Shown here in pieces: positions 12,001-35,925 of a stretch of DNA of 64,000 nt. The stretch comes from Hydractinia symbiolongicarpus (taxonomy: Eukaryota; Cnidaria; Hydrozoa; Anthoathecata; Hydractiniidae), in contig NC_079878.1 of NCBI RefSeq assembly GCF_029227915.1, positions 21,105,501 through 21,169,500 on the forward strand, given 5' to 3'. Position 1 is the first letter of the stretch; every line of letters starts with the position of its first letter. The notes beneath the pieces are model-generated. The model was not told the DNA's origin. It did not search any database and saw only the letters and a program-made list of their open reading frames with translations. A program made the translations under genes and the position numbers.

Positions 12001-14218
12001 TGATAAAGAATGGTCTGTTTTTGCGGCTGAAATTAAAGAAGTGGTGACCGTAGTTGAAGATTTAGAACCATCAAGTTCATACAGGTTCCGTTTATGTGCT
12101 AATAATGACGTAGGGAGCGGAGAAATGAGCGAGCCTACGTCACTTATTGAAACTCCAGAGAAAAGTTAGTATTTTATGATGATTTTTGTTGCTACTAGTG
12201 ATGTGAGATTATTAGTATCTATAAAACCGCGATCCGATCTTGTGGTATTGAGCCATGCTTTTTTCTTTTTTAGATGAAAAAGATAAGCGAGACAGCATCA
12301 ATGCACCGGGTGCAAGGCGTGTGTCTCGATCATCATCTATCAGAGTTGTTCATACAGAAGTAAAACCGAAACAGAAAGTGCTTGATGTGCGCTTGAAAGA
12401 AGAAAACCCTGAAAATTATTATAACCTAAAAGAAGAAATAGGAAGGTTTGTTTATTTGTTTGTTTGTTTTTTTGTTTATTTATTTTTGCTTGTTTGCTTG
12501 TTTGTTTGTTTGTTTGTTTGTTTGTTTGTTTATTCGTCTTTACTTTTTTCGTTCGTTACATAGCGCAGGCGTGTTAGAAAATTCTAGGAGCAAACTACTA
12601 CATTTTGCCAGCGAATCAGTGAAAGAAGTTCTTTTACAGCCTACTTGCTGCGGAGTAGTATTGCTCATTTTATAACTTTGATCAGATTCGTCTCGACAAA
12701 TTTGACCACAGTAGTAAACACAGAGCATACGTTATAAACTTTACGAATACTTTTGTAGAGGGAAATTTGCGGTGGTCAAGAAATGTGCAAGCAAGGCAAC
12801 AGGTGACACGTTTGCAGCGAAAATGGTTAAATACGATGAAGACACGATCGACGTGACGAAAAAGGAGTACGAAATATGGAAAGAACTTTCTCACGAAAAC
12901 CTGATCACGCTACATGATGCATTCCTCGTTCGGAAATATCTGTTTTTGGTGTGCGATCTAGTGAACGGTCAGCCCATATTAAACCATCTCGCCAATTTAT
13001 CCGAACCAACAGAAAACGATGTCACAAACTGTTTGAAGCAGTTGCTAACCGCTTTGGATTACTTGCATCAAGCGGACATCTGTCATCTCGATGTCAAGGT
13101 ATGTATTGACAAAATAGGTCCATGATGAATCCTAAATTTCTCTGAAAAATCGCATTTCAAATCTTATATTTTTTTTGTAGCCCGGAAACATTATAATGCG
13201 AGGACCATCACTAAAATTAATCGATTATGGTTCATCTCGTCGGGTTGTAACAAAAGGAGGCGACGTCGGAGAAATGGTCGGAACTGCAGAGTTTATGGGT
13301 ATTTTTGTTTTCTTACATACTTATGCAATTCTTACCTTGAGTGCAGAAACTTTCGTGTTTATAAACTTTCGTGTTTATAAACGAGTCAATGCTCTTGGAA
13401 AATTTCGCGACAGCCAAAATTTCGTGACGTTCGCTAAAGTTTTTGCTGGATAAATTTCTTGCACTCAAAGTAGTTTTCCTTGATTTAACATTCAGTTTTG
13501 GCAAAGTTCTTGAAAACGCGAAAGAAAGGGGAAATATTTTTAAGTGGCTGCTGTGTTCCGTGTCACAAATATCTTTTTGTTTTTACTTTAGCTCCTGAAA
13601 CAATAAATTTTGAGCCAGTAACTGGTAAAACAGATATTTGGAGTGTTGGTGTCGTGACGTATGCATTGTAAGTAGCAATTGCGTCTTTTGTTTGAATGTG
13701 CACACAGGCTAGTGCTGGGATACACTAGTTTTGGTTCTCTTAAAAATAAGACACGGTTCATTTTGAAGTTGTTTTATAAAAATAAAATCATTTTTTTTCA
13801 ACCTTGATTATTTATTTCTTACTTAAGACTGAGTGGAATATCACCATTCGCTACGGATGATGAAGATGAAACCATGGCTTGTATCACTGCACTTGATTAC
13901 AGATTTGAAGCCGCGGCATTTGCGTCTGTAACAGAAGAAGCAAAAACTTTTATTAAAAGTCTCATCATACGTGTACCAGAAAAACGACCGACAGCCGATA
14001 TATGCTTAGAAGACCCATGGCTGTCAGATGCCTGTGAGGACGCTAGATTAGCTTCCCATATAAACCCGGACGCTTTAAATGAGTTAGCGGAAGCTCTTGA
14101 CGAGCAAGACGAACTAGAAAGTGTACACGCATCCTTAGTACTTCGAACTTTCCTTCAGTCGCCGTACGACTCTCCAGAATCGGAGAGTGAAGAAGAAGAG
14201 GAAGAAGATGAGGCATAG
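1..14218 (+). CDS. unc-89: Obscurin/UNC-89-like giant muscle kinase and RhoGEF (5' end outside window)
   Basis: Giant sarcomere-type scaffold with Rho-GEF and twin kinase activity; the family sits at the M-line and links myosin to membrane and Rho signalling. Exons by eye: 6-623, 803-1231, 1629-1714, 1789-1985, 2068-2152, 2312-2580, 2862-2928, 3129-3235, 3939-4008, 4087-4182, 4736-4828, 5048-5098, 5189-5266, 5433-5474, 5576-5725, 5840-5944, 6030-6108, 6210-6496, 6583-6808, 7200-7472, 7594-7878, 7991-8275, 8392-8724, 8892-9321, 9458-9797, 10095-10447, 10531-10576, 10665-10733, 10814-11000, 11221-11502, 11871-12164, 12274-12445, 12759-13098, 13181-13298, 13592-13667, 13828-14218 (TAG). Phases agree at every junction, giving about 2,469 aa. 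Ig and FN3 domains are mostly bounded by phase-1 introns, as in titin relatives. The gene enters from the left, so more Ig domains are expected upstream. Two C-terminal kinases separated by Ig-FN3 exclude Trio/Kalirin, titin and plain MLCK. Orthology with UNC-89/obscurin is inferred from domain order. Confidence 0.9.
6..1231 (+). other. Three tandem Ig (I-set) domains of the obscurin-like gene
   Basis: Exon 6-623 encodes two I-set Ig domains. The first runs from PPVFVKKL to about residue 95, with the Trp of VSWYFDG and the Tyr-x-Cys of YKCVAVNEFG. The second (VKWFSND) has lost the usual D-x-G-x-Y-x-C pattern: it reads DDGEIKVVAKN, so its F-strand Cys is replaced. Exon 803-1231 begins with an acidic stretch and a PAPKPKPKK linker, then a third Ig with VEWYCND and LYTCKAYNEFG. 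Borders are phase 1. They may form part of the elastic or binding region before the SH3-RhoGEF block. Confidence 0.85.
1789..2580 (+). other. Two tandem SH3 domains upstream of the RhoGEF
   Basis: Exon 1789-1985 reads as an SH3: YVAVEDQ, then FLPIKKGDVVEILD, MWLVRQ and GFVSPSIL (ALYDY-like, RT loop, Trp, SP-x-x-hydrophobic end). Exon 2312-2580 is a second SH3: CYVAIGNYDPKID, LNEGMIVELVDGQ, YWVVRVV and GLVPSTHLEL. They are separated by a short charged exon (2068-2152). UNC-89 has a single SH3 just before DH-PH; here there are two. The second is followed by a charged linker leading into the DH domain. Confidence 0.8.
3337..3714. mobile_element. MITE with TA target duplication in a DH-domain intron
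   Basis: The intron 3236-3938 carries an element whose ends are inverted repeats: left TACCGTAATGATCCGATTAA, right (reverse complement) TACCGTAATGATCCGAATAA, both abutting TA. The interior is a cluster of short direct repeats of AATAAGCGCCC in both orientations, ending in a GCGCCCAGGGCGC palindrome. No coding capacity. The terminal repeats plus TA duplication suggest a Tc1/mariner-type nonautonomous element. Confidence 0.75.
4245..4660. repeat. Degenerate repeat cluster (ACCGCGAAATTAAAAT motif) in an intron
   Basis: Within intron 4183-4735 the motif ACCGCGAA(A/G)TTAAAAT recurs at least four times with variations, around 4275, 4320, 4360 and 4550. The unit is too degenerate to delimit as one element; it looks like an old interspersed repeat. 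No splice or coding signal is obvious in it. Confidence 0.4.
5576..6108 (+). other. PH domain following the DH domain
   Basis: Exons 5576-5725, 5840-5944 and 6030-6108. DTLLCWDG, then RHIFLCENVLIGTKR (beta strands of a PH fold), HKFSMK, and WSVWCGK-EQYTFE, ending in the C-terminal helix with the conserved Trp: KSEWEKSGWVRDIRDLLGKQ. This is the canonical tandem PH of Dbl-family GEFs, expected to bind phosphoinositide or protein and to modulate the exchange domain. Confidence 0.85.
6210..6808 (+). other. Basic/proline linker and a third SH3-like domain
   Basis: Exon 6210-6496 encodes a low-complexity linker with PKPKPKLKHSKSEAD and an acidic end. Exon 6583-6808 encodes a compact unit: VKLVVGELYRISKDTK, FVLKQNDLVTLVKQG, LYLVEP, TWVPCSYLASL. 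This matches an SH3 fold (LYR, hydrophobic LVTLV, VP-x-SYL end), though the aromatic ligand residues are weaker than in the first two. A post-PH SH3 recalls Trio/Kalirin order. SH3 identity is probable, not certain. Confidence 0.6.
7200..8275 (+). other. Ig-Ig-FN3 block after the RhoGEF module
   Basis: Exon 7200-7472: Ig with ASFKCQC, VEWYYED and GEYTVKAINSVG. Exon 7594-7878: Ig with VAFKCCFKGHPQPTVEWYF and GNYKCVVTNSSG. Exon 7991-8275: FN3 with PSAPTVSKVTDKAVTLTWSA, MVEKRNADD, and YGDRIQFRVTAVN. Each domain sits on one exon with phase-1 borders at both ends, so each could be skipped without frameshift. Confidence 0.85.
8392..8724 (+). other. Arg/Ser/KSP-rich linker exon before kinase 1
   Basis: Single phase-1/phase-1 exon encoding a disordered basic segment. 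It opens RPRRKKTKKRS-like, then has an acidic Ser/Glu stretch, and later RSTPRARSKSPGP, RSRSKSPMRQLKSPATPESE. Three SP sites are in KSP context, and TP and further SP sites surround them. UNC-89 is known for KSP-rich phosphorylation repeats, so this is a plausible short counterpart, though in a different position. An internal GT at 8482 could shorten the exon, but the phases favour the long form. Confidence 0.7.
8892..9321 (+). other. Ig domain and acidic linker directly before kinase 1
   Basis: Ig domain GPPYFTRELENCFVVEGG, with ARFTCRVSGNPEPEVNWYKD and GSYTCVATNSEG. It is followed by an acidic linker (SETEEEVSDPEPQEE) and the start of the kinase: SYYVLKEELGR. The exon ends in phase 2 inside the glycine-loop Arg codon, completed by exon 9458. 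Confidence 0.85.
9290..10576 (+). other. Protein kinase domain 1 (MLCK/titin-type)
   Basis: Ser/Thr kinase of the MLCK/titin/DAPK branch. Glycine loop LGRGKFGVV, VAIK lysine in YAAKFIK, alpha-C glutamate in EIEIMN, catalytic loop HLDLKPEN (HLD in place of HRD, as usual in this branch), DFG in IDFGLARR, GTPEFMAPEV, and the MWSIGVITYVLLSG helix. All residues needed for catalysis are present. The loop is split by intron 9798-10094 between LK and PEN, at the same point as in kinase 2. Confidence 0.92.
10665..11000 (+). other. MLCK-like autoinhibitory/calmodulin-binding segment after kinase 1
   Basis: Exon 10665-10733 plus the start of 10814-11000 encode KKFKKKIRTDRLKAFTARRKWKKTITAVRS, a basic amphipathic stretch closely resembling the calmodulin-binding helix of vertebrate MLCK (ARRKW then TxxAVR). 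It starts 3 aa after HPWFM, the kinase end, which is where the regulatory tail begins in MLCK. The inference is Ca2+/calmodulin control of kinase 1. The rest of the exon is an Ala/Lys/Glu-rich linker. Confidence 0.75.
11221..12164 (+). other. Ig and FN3 domains between the two kinases
   Basis: Exon 11221-11502: Ig with PEFKEKLVDLKVKKGD, VSWKKEGKEI and GRYTVRLENQHGS (F-strand Cys replaced by Val). Exon 11871-12164: FN3 with PGPPAAPNVPQVLSTSALVQW, YTLQYRKLGDKEW and YRFRLCANNDVGSGEMSEPT. Ig-FN3 between PK1 and PK2 is the obscurin/UNC-89 order and is the main reason for the family call. Confidence 0.88.
12400..14218 (+). other. Protein kinase domain 2 and acidic C-terminus
   Basis: Exons end of 12274-12445, then 12759-13098, 13181-13298, 13592-13667, 13828-14218. 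Glycine loop IGRGKFAVV (the third Gly is Ala), VAIK lysine in FAAKMVK, catalytic loop HLDVKPGN (PEN changed to PGN, with the metal Asn kept), DYG in place of DFG in LIDYGSSRR, GTAEFMAPE, IWSVGVVTYAL. The essential Asp, Lys, Asn and Asp are all present, so activity is possible despite the deviations. The protein ends in a Ser/Glu-rich acidic tail (SPESESEEEEEEDEA). Confidence 0.9.
12446..12535 (+). repeat. GTTT-type microsatellite in an intron
   Basis: Immediately after the donor at 12446 the intron runs through tandem TTTG units, uninterrupted from about 12490 to 12530. It lies in the intron that splits the glycine loop of kinase 2. No further function is visible. Confidence 0.8.
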
Positions 14219-14790
14219 GTTCATTTTATACCCTGTACAATACCATGTTAAGATGCAAGATGTCCGGCAATGCCGTACGTGTAGACCCGTACGTTAGTAT
14301 TGTATATTTTGCTGTACAAGAGACATCGAAAGACGTTTTTCAAAAGTGTTTTACACGAATGTGTAAGATAAAAACAGACATATTTTGTAAATATATTTTT
14401 GTAGAATTTTATATAGTTTTGTAATTGTTTGAAATAATATTAGTTGGTACAAGAAACGTTCCTTTTAAAGGATTGTTTTCTTGATTGTATGATTGTGTCA
14501 CTAATGATTTTTTGTACCCTTTTATTTTGTAATATATATATATTTTTGTAAGTAAATAATTATTGTAACTTTTTTTATTTGCTAAAATATACATAAAAAA
14601 AAATTTTATATGTAATTTAATTGTACTAGGACTAGTCTGCCAGTGGGGGTCAACCTTGCATATCAGGTGCACAAATTCTTACATATACGCCTATATTTTT
14701 ACATCTTCTAGTATACTTTAAGTTTCAAACATGTAATTTTTGATCGTTGTTATTTTGCAGACCAGAATAAAAATGGACCAGTTCGTTTTA
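14219..14790 (+). other. Probable 3' UTR of the obscurin-like gene
   Basis: AT-rich sequence after the TAG. An AATAAA hexamer at 14766-14771 is the first convincing poly(A) signal; less canonical A/T-rich hexamers occur near 14530 to 14590. The true cleavage site is not determinable here. There are no long ORFs. Confidence 0.35.
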
Positions 14791-14925
14791 AGTTGTTTAT
14801 TAAAATGTTTTGATGCGCATGAAAATTTGCCTCTAAAACATATGGAATGTATAATTTCAGATAAAAAAAAATTTCAGGATACATTTACAATTTAACATTG
14901 CTTATTTTATTTCAGCATATCGTGG

Positions 14926-14972
14926 AATTAAAATTAGCCCAATGCAAATAGTGCATTGGGCTAATTTTAATT
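14926..14972. repeat. Perfect 21-bp stem-loop
   Basis: AATTAAAATTAGCCCAATGCA, five-base loop AATAG, then the exact reverse complement. It lies between the convergent obscurin-like and CHD4 genes, about 160 bases past the putative poly(A) signal. It could be a foldback element end or a transcribed hairpin. Confidence 0.85.
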
Positions 14973-16469
14973 TTCAGTGGGCTGCAAGTCAGATACCGTC
15001 TTTTTAAAAGCACAACTAGCGCTTGTCAGAACAACCCAAAACACCGCCCGAAAAGTCCTTAATGTTTTGGAAAAGCGTCTACAGAAAATTAAAATGTAAA
15101 TTACAGGACATTTTAGGACAAAATTAGTCGACAACCCAGGAAAATTCCAGGAGAAATTGCTAACCTTAAAATCAGAAACCCAATAAAACCTTATGGGTTA
15201 CAAGCAATGCATTTAAATATATATATATGTTTAGCCTAGTTTTTAATTAACCTTTTACCCTTGTGACCCGCGAGTTCTGTGGGTCTTTGATGTGCAGACC
15301 TTGGAAGTTTGATTAAATATCTCCGAAGCAGGTAATTCATTTTCCCAGAGAATACAAAAAAAGAGAAGTGCCCTCAGAGTGTACTGAAGCCCCTAAACGG
15401 TTGCTGGGGAACATAAAAGATCATGCGACTCTTTGAGGATGACATATAGATTGTGTTCTTGTTATGTTACCTTGGAGCTACAACGTGAGTGAGAGAAGTG
15501 TACATCTGGACTAACTTGATTTCATCATCATTCCTTCATGTGGTGGGCCTCGAGTTTCTGACTAATGCGCTTTTCCTCCAAAATCTAAAAAAATATTTTT
15601 CTCTTCATCTGGAGGAATAATTTTTATATGGACTAAACTTTGTGGACATATTTAATATACCATATGGTCATCCAGTAAATTAGGTCCAGAGCATATGTGA
15701 AAAAGTATTTTCGACCAATCCGATTGGTTCAGAACAAATATTACGCAAACAAAATGTTGCAGTAGATGGCTACACAATGCAAACTCGCCACATGCGCATG
15801 AGTAACATTGATTTCTGAGAGCTTTGATTAATCTCTTTAAATTAAAACTTGAATTCAATAGAAAAACGAAATTAAAACCAAATTTTCTTGCTCAACAGGA
15901 GATGACATTTTGTTCGTTGATTATGGAAAGGTCATAAAATATTAATTAAAAATGCTTTTAATCCTTGATAATGTAAAATAAAGAAGTTTAAGAAACCTCT
16001 AGATAAGAAGTTTTACTTTTAAAATTCTTTTTGTAACTTTGATGATTACTTTCCAGGACACTTTCCAGGACAAGTAGATTTTCCAGGAGTTTCTAGGATC
16101 GTGGTCACCATTCCGACATTTTAGGACTTTAAAAAGAGAGCTTGGTCACAGCTTGCTAACATTTACTTTGCTTAACTCAGACAGACTTGTTTGGTTTTGT
16201 ATGTCGACCAAGTGGACACTTAAAAAAAATAAAAAATGCTAAAATATAAGCACTAATAAATTTAACCACTTTTAATGCGCGCTACATAGAAAACGCGTTA
16301 CATATTTTGAAGTTAAAATTGAATAAATTCAAGTTTGGGCTTAACACATGTCCTCAGTGTTATGCTAAAAGCGACATCTAACATAAAATAAATAGTAAAA
16401 GAACAAATATTATAGTAGTAAAAGTAGATGTATTTTTTTATAAAATAATAGAAGTAGAAATAATTTCTT
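14973..16469. other. Convergent intergenic region with interspersed repeats
   Basis: No coding exon found. It contains degenerate CAGGAA(A)TTCCAGGA-type repeat sequence near 15130 and 16055-16130. The phrase TTCCAGGAG followed by GTGGTCACCAT at 16083-16112 recurs at 17722-17752 inside a CHD4 intron, marking an interspersed repeat. The 3' UTR of CHD4 must lie at the right end of this stretch. Confidence 0.5.
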
Positions 16470-32565
<16,096 letters not shown>

Positions 32566-35210
32566 TTTCTGACTATTTTTTTATAAATTTTATGCCTTTA
32601 TCTGCGGATTTCTGATAACCATTATCACCGTTTGCCAGAACCAGACGGGTAAGGGGGTACCATGTTTCGATGTAAATAGAACATCTGGCATTCACCCCTG
32701 ATTAACGGTGGTTAGGAGAAAACACACCGTTCCTGTTCAGGACGGGTACACAATTTGCATTTTCTAATGGCAAAAAAAATTAAAAACAGAATAATGCTGA
32801 CATTTCAGTGGCAATTTTTTTAAACAGGTGTTTTTTAAACATATGTATTTGTTTTAAATAAATTTCCAGCTTTAATTAGCTTTTAGCTGACGCGGAACTT
32901 ATGTAATTAGTATTTCATTATTTATATAAAACCCCCGTCATTCAAAAGACAATTATGATCGGTTGTTAAAATCTTTATACCTCCTAAAATCTGAAAGAAT
33001 ATCCTCAAGAAATTTAGTTCAAACAAAAGATTTTTCAACTTTCCAACGTTGAATGGGCTTGGTCATCACGTGATAAAATGACGTTTTAATTTTTGGAGGG
33101 GTATTTTTCGTGAATCTGAATAATGGATATGTGCTTCAAAATTTATTTATGAAAAAATAATTCGAATGGAGAGACTATGGACTTTTTTTCCTACTAAGAA
33201 ACATTATAAAAATATCAGACCGACAAATACAATCAAATTTATAAACGACCCTTCTTGATAAAAATCATTTCATTAAAAGTCGAGGAATGTTTCTCGTTAG
33301 GCGTATTTATATTGATACGAACTAATTCTTTGAGGCGAAAAGTTCGAAGTTCGTCAGCAAAATAATGAGAGAAACCTATGGTAAAACACTTCAAATCACC
33401 ATTCACAAATGAGAGTTATTCTACTGAGTAAAAATACCTATGATTGTTGAGGAAATGTTACTTTTGTCGATATATTTTTTTCAATTGTGCATCGATTTGT
33501 AGCACGAACTGAAGTGCAAAAAGGATAGAAAGTTCCAGCGACATGTGATATTTTACTGCATTTATACTGTCGGACAAAAGTATTTTTTTTAAAAAAACTA
33601 TTCATCTTAAACCATTATTTCGTCTCGTTATAAAAACCAAAAATTCTAATTTTTCGAAGTAGGCATTGGCCTTTTCTTACATTCTACTCTAAAACTACAG
33701 ACGAAGGGTAGGTCAAGTTAATATCATAAGGAATGATATATGTGAAAAAAAAAGTATTACGAAATTATAAAGCTCTAGTTAATTTGGTCACATTGAAGGA
33801 CCGTTCATTTGGCACCACTTTACCGGAAGTCTGTCCTAGCATTTGATTAATGGAGCGATAAACCAAAGAACAAAAAATGGGACATATACGCTCTAGTTTG
33901 CAGTATGCAATGTTACCAACTCTTTCCAGAGCCCATTCAATGTATTGCTCTTAAGTAACTTTAGCCGATCCAAGAACGCCTTGCTATTTTTGCATCCTCA
34001 CAGTAGCAGCAACACTGCTTTGTTTAAACCATTCATTTTTTTCTCACACATCAATGTCAAAATGAAATGTTAACTTTTTTCTACGAAGTTTTTTTGCTGC
34101 CTGGAAATGTCTCGATATGCTATGGGGACCATAAACAAGTTCAAGCCGAATATGCGGCACATTTCCAAACAACGTGATAATCAAACACATAGATAGACGA
34201 ATACAAGTGGTGTATCCTTCTGGATCAGTTATATTTGCTAATGACTTCAGTGCTACGTATAACACCATTTAGATGTGCAACATATAGCTCTAAAAAATAG
34301 GTTAAACCTGGTAGTGTGTCTCAAACCTCAGCTCGCTGATAATGATAATTTGGTCAACGATTAAAATGGTCAAATGGTAAAAAAATTCTTCTTTTTTTAT
34401 GTGTATTGTATATTTTATCGTGTTCAAGTTTATTCACTTCTGTTATTTTAAGCTATTTACTTTTGTATCCTTATTTTTTCTATTAAGTAAACTTAAATCC
34501 TGGAAGACAAAAGGTCTGGGTACGAATTCGTATATTGTTTCTAACAGAATGCAGTGCCTCACATTTTGTTTTAATAGTGAGAGCATTCAACAGAGAGAGG
34601 GACGTTTGTTAGAAACAAATATAGTTGTTGAAAAATAGCTACTTTAAATTTGTTGGAATTGTTCATAAATGACGTTAACCGTTTTCAAGATTTTTAGCTA
34701 TGATTCCTCTGCAGTCGTTTATACTCGTCTGTACTCGACTCTAGTCGCTTGTCTGTAGTTATCTGTGATTCGTTTGTAGTCGTGTACACAATTTAGAACA
34801 GTTTTTGCATACCTTTTATAATAAAGTGGAAGAACCTGTGTAAATTCATGAAATTCAATGTAGTGTTAATTATTTTATTTCTATTCTGTTTAAAAAGCCT
34901 GATTATGACACCGTAGCACTGGTGACGAAGTTAGAGCGGTATTCCAACCTTTTTTTTTAAAAACGTGCAGTTAGACACGTAGTGAAAAGGTGATCGAGAC
35001 AATCATCGTTGAGCCATGGTTGAATGAAGTAGCACTACATTACAGCAGCTCTCTCACGCCTTCTGAGAAAATAAGAAAGCAATACTTAGATTTTTACCAA
35101 CGTAGAATTGTTGATAAACAATTTTTTTATACGACTTTCACAACAAAAAGTTTCATTTGTGATTGAATAATAAACACATCATCTACCCATCACTTACACA
35201 TAATCATGAG
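32566..35210. other. Gene-poor region upstream of CHD4
   Basis: No exon with a recognisable product. The CHD4 promoter and 5' UTR should begin at its left edge, but no TATA box or initiator can be assigned. A short tract near 34700-34790 repeats GT(A/C)GT-type words (TCGTCTGTACTCGACTCTAG). A minus-strand frame at 34044-34268 is not recognisable. Confidence 0.45.
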
Positions 35211-35214
35211 CAAG

Positions 35215-35925
35215 TTTATCAAATCCAGTTTATAAGTAACCAGTTTATAAGTAACCAGTATATAAGTAACCAGTTTACAAGTAACCAGTTTATAAGTAAC
35301 CAGTATATAAACCACCAGTATATAAGCAACCAGTATATAAGCCACCAGTATATAAGTAACCAGTTTACAAGTAGCCAGTATATAAACCACCAGTATATAA
35401 GCAACCAGTATATAAGCCACCAGTTTATAAGTAACCAGTTTACAACTAACCAGGTTATAACTAACCAGTTTATAAGTAACCAGTATATAAGTAACCAGTT
35501 TATAACCCACCAGTTTATAAGTAACCAGTTTACAAGTAACCAGTATATAAGCCACCAGTTTATAAGTAACCAGTTTATAAGTAACCACTTTATAAGTAAC
35601 CAGTTTACATGTAACCAGTTTACAAGTAACCAGGTTATAACTAACCAGTTTATAAGTAACCAGTTTATAAGTAACCAGTTTATAAGTAATCAGTTTACAA
35701 CTATCTAGCATATAAGTAACCAGTTTACAAGCAACCAGTACATAACCCACCAGTTTATAAGTAACCAGTTTACAAGTAACCAGTATATAAGTAACCAGTA
35801 TATAAGTAACCACTTTACAAGCAACCATTTTATAAGCAACTAGTTTAAAGGTAAGCAACCAGTTTAAAAGCAACCAGTTTACAAGCAACCATTTTATAAG
35901 CCACCAGTTTATTAGCAACTGCAGT
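35215..35925. repeat. 15-bp minisatellite, about 47 copies
   Basis: Tandem array of the unit AGTTTATAAGTAACC with recurrent substitutions (AGTATATAAGCCACC, AGTTTACAAGTAACC, AGTTTATAAGCAACC). Period is 15 nearly throughout, with decay at the right end (AGTTTAAAGG-TAAGC). Because 15 is a multiple of three, long open frames exist on both strands (for example pentapeptide ISNQF on plus); I treat these as by-products. Variants are grouped, suggesting local higher-order duplication (35320-35420). Confidence 0.93.

Noticed and set aside
34044-34268. Minus ORF of 74 codons
   Set aside because: No recognisable motif, no splice context.
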